Translations under genes and position numbers: made by a program | Notes under the pieces: model-generated | What the model was told of the DNA's origin: nothing | Databases searched by the model: none | What the model saw: only the letters and a program-made list of their open reading frames with translations | Part shown: piece after piece, positions 12,486-13,743 of the stretch | Position numbering within the stretch: position 1 is the first letter of the stretch | Layout of the letters: each line of letters starts with the position of its first letter | Source of the DNA: Flavobacteriaceae bacterium | GTDB lineage: Bacteria > Bacteroidota > Bacteroidia > Flavobacteriales > Flavobacteriaceae | Direction: 5' to 3' | DNA: 13,743 nt | Assembly (NCBI GenBank): GCA_002693605.1 | Contig: NZQO01000007.1 | Span: 1-13,743, forward strand

Positions 12486-13743
12486 TTATTTTAGTATGCT
12501 GTTATATTTTGTGGGATTGTTCAATACCGTGACCGCTTCCAAAATCTCGGGGTTGTTCTGTGTCTGGTATTCGTACATTCCTTTTCTGTAAAAATAACGT
12601 TTCAAAATCTCATCGGTAAGAAGCGATTTTATCTGTAATTTCTTCTCTAGCAACTGCTCGTTCTTGGCCTTATCGATAGCCACCATTAGCGCGTTGTAAC
12701 TAGTCTGTATGTTGGCCTTGAGATCGTCGTTTTCGGCCTTCCGGAGGGCATCTGCGAACTCGGCCTCCGTTTCGGTTTCATATTCGAAATTATTTTGCTT
12801 CAGAAATGATAAAAATTCCTGGAAATCGGCTTCCGAAACCTCAAAACCTTTCCAGTCCTGCAATTCATGGCTGTAATAATATTTTGTTGCGAAGTCGAAA
12901 ATCGCGTTGTCCTTGAGCAGCGCTGTTATAACGGGCGAAAATTCGGCCGTTTCCAGTTCAATGTCGGGCAGGATTCCGCCCCCATCGTATACCGTACGAC
13001 CTCCTTTCGTTTTGAAGGCATTGTATTCCTTGGCATCTACCCGAATGGGATCGCCATTCTCGTCGCGGTTCCAATAATCGAGTGCCTGAATGCAGCGTCC
13101 GCTAGGGGTATAATAACGCGAAATGGTAACTTTCAGTTGGGTGCCGTAGGTTAACTTTTTTGGTCGTTGTACGAGACCCTTACCAAAACTGCGCGCGCCC
13201 ACCACCACGGCCCGATCCAGGTCCTGTAGCCCGCCCGAAACAATCTCACTTGCCGAGGCGCTACGCCCGTTGATTAGCACCACCAATGGAATCTCGGTGT
13301 CAATGGGTTCATTGCGGGTGCGGTAGGTCTTGTTGTATTTCTCGATGGCCGATTTGGTGGTGGTAATTACCTCGCCCTTGGGCACGAAAAGGTTCACTAT
13401 GTCAATAGCCTCGTTTAATAGCCCTCCGGGATTGCCCCGAAGGTCCAAGATCAATTTCGTGGCACCTTGCGATTTTAAATCCTCAAGAGCGGCCTTCGTT
13501 TCCAGCGTAGTTTTGCTGTTGAACGAACTGAGCACGATGTACCCAATATTACCCTCCAAAAGTGAATAGAAGGGAACTGCATGCACATCAACCGCGTTGC
13601 GGGTTATGTTGGCCGTGGCGGTTTTTCCCTCCCGTAGGTAGGTTACGGTTACCGAAGAGCCCGGGGCACCCTTTAGCAACTCTCCCGCATCTTCCTCAAA
13701 ATCTGAAATGGAAACACTTCCAATTTTGATAATTTCGTCGCCG
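12486..13743 (-). CDS. S41 carboxyl-terminal processing peptidase (CtpA/Prc type), 5' end outside window
   Basis: Periplasmic serine protease that trims envelope proteins near their C termini. The gene runs off the right edge of the window, so signal peptide and start are not visible; 418 residues are. They begin in a PDZ domain (GDEIIKIGSVSI, then GAPGSSVTVTYLREGK) that binds substrate tails, and continue with the S41 catalytic domain. That domain shows IGYIVLSSF, KLILDLRGNPGG, the nucleophile region GRSASASEI (the middle Ser, about visible residue 163, by comparison with Prc) and FGKGLVQ with the base Lys (about 188), 25 residues after it as in Prc. YYTPSGRCIQ is another family mark. A helical C-terminal extension follows (about visible residues 285-418), rich in Glu, Lys and Asn. 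The TTG at 13679 is an internal Leu codon. Stop codon is two bases before the desaturase-family gene. Confidence 0.93.
   Translation of the reverse strand, partial: GDEIIKIGSVSISDFEEDAGELLKGAPGSSVTVTYLREGKTATANITRNAVDVHAVPFYSLLEGNIGYIVLSSFNSKTTLETKAALEDLKSQGATKLILDLRGNPGGLLNEAIDIVNLFVPKGEVITTTKSAIEKYNKTYRTRNEPIDTEIPLVVLINGRSASASEIVSGGLQDLDRAVVVGARSFGKGLVQRPKKLTYGTQLKVTISRYYTPSGRCIQALDYWNRDENGDPIRVDAKEYNAFKTKGGRTVYDGGGILPDIELETAEFSPVITALLKDNAIFDFATKYYYSHELQDWKGFEVSEADFQEFLSFLKQNNFEYETETEAEFADALRKAENDDLKANIQTSYNALMVAIDKAKNEQLLEKKLQIKSLLTDEILKRYFYRKGMYEYQTQNNPEILEAVTVLNNPTKYNSILK

Noticed and set aside
1-13743. CRISPR array, insertion sequence, integrase site or defence island
   Set aside because: No regularly spaced repeats, transposase frames, terminal inverted repeats or target duplications were seen; the genes are housekeeping or envelope genes.

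Overview
The window looks like a chromosomal stretch from a member of the Bacteroidota, most likely the family Flavobacteriaceae. Four observations point there: (i) the protein set (directly charging GlnRS beside GluRS, a YtxH / holin-like / short basic protein trio, a DUF2007-type protein, an outer-membrane beta-barrel protein with a Bacteroidota-style signal peptide); (ii) several promoters that fit the Bacteroidota -7 box TAnnTTTG, some with an upstream TTG; (iii) A-rich leaders instead of Shine-Dalgarno sequences; (iv) moderate GC content in genes with AT-rich intergenic DNA. No transposase, integrase, phage gene or CRISPR array was seen. Species cannot be named from this sequence.

Layout, left to right. 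1-1026: 3' two thirds of gltX (+). 1029-1700: outer-membrane beta-barrel protein (-), convergent with gltX. 1775-2770: SPFH/band-7 membrane protein (+), ended by a strong bidirectional hairpin. 3854-2825 (-): tight three-gene operon ytxH-like, holin-like, and a small basic protein. 5735-4056 (-): glnS with its own terminator and promoter. 5965-6321 (+): folB. 6397-6467 (+): tRNA-Cys, followed by a hairpin shared with the convergent LysE-family transporter gene (7214-6498, -). 9452-7242 (-): RNase R. 9554-9793 (+): DUF2007-type protein. 9794-10323: a 530-base AT-rich gene-free stretch. 10324-10755 and 10801-11241 (+): rpiB and elaA. 11602-11231 (-): unknown small protein overlapping the elaA 3' end. 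13743-11662 (-): an S41 C-terminal processing protease (5' end outside the window) and a sterol-desaturase-family protein two bases downstream.

Most of the genes are housekeeping: aminoacylation (GluRS, GlnRS, tRNA-Cys), folate synthesis (FolB), pentose phosphate isomerisation (RpiB), RNA decay (RNase R), and envelope maintenance (S41 protease, SPFH protein, YtxH/holin trio, beta-barrel protein).

The part least explained by genes is 9794-10323. It holds eight copies of a (T/C)AACA-ended 9-mer resembling DnaA boxes, an 18-base A/T palindrome, a duplicated 14-base element (13/14 identical) 188 bases apart, and two hairpins. I propose it as a candidate replication origin or other protein-binding centre; this is inference and needs skew, motif and mapping evidence. 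No clearly new multi-gene defence or mobile system is visible.
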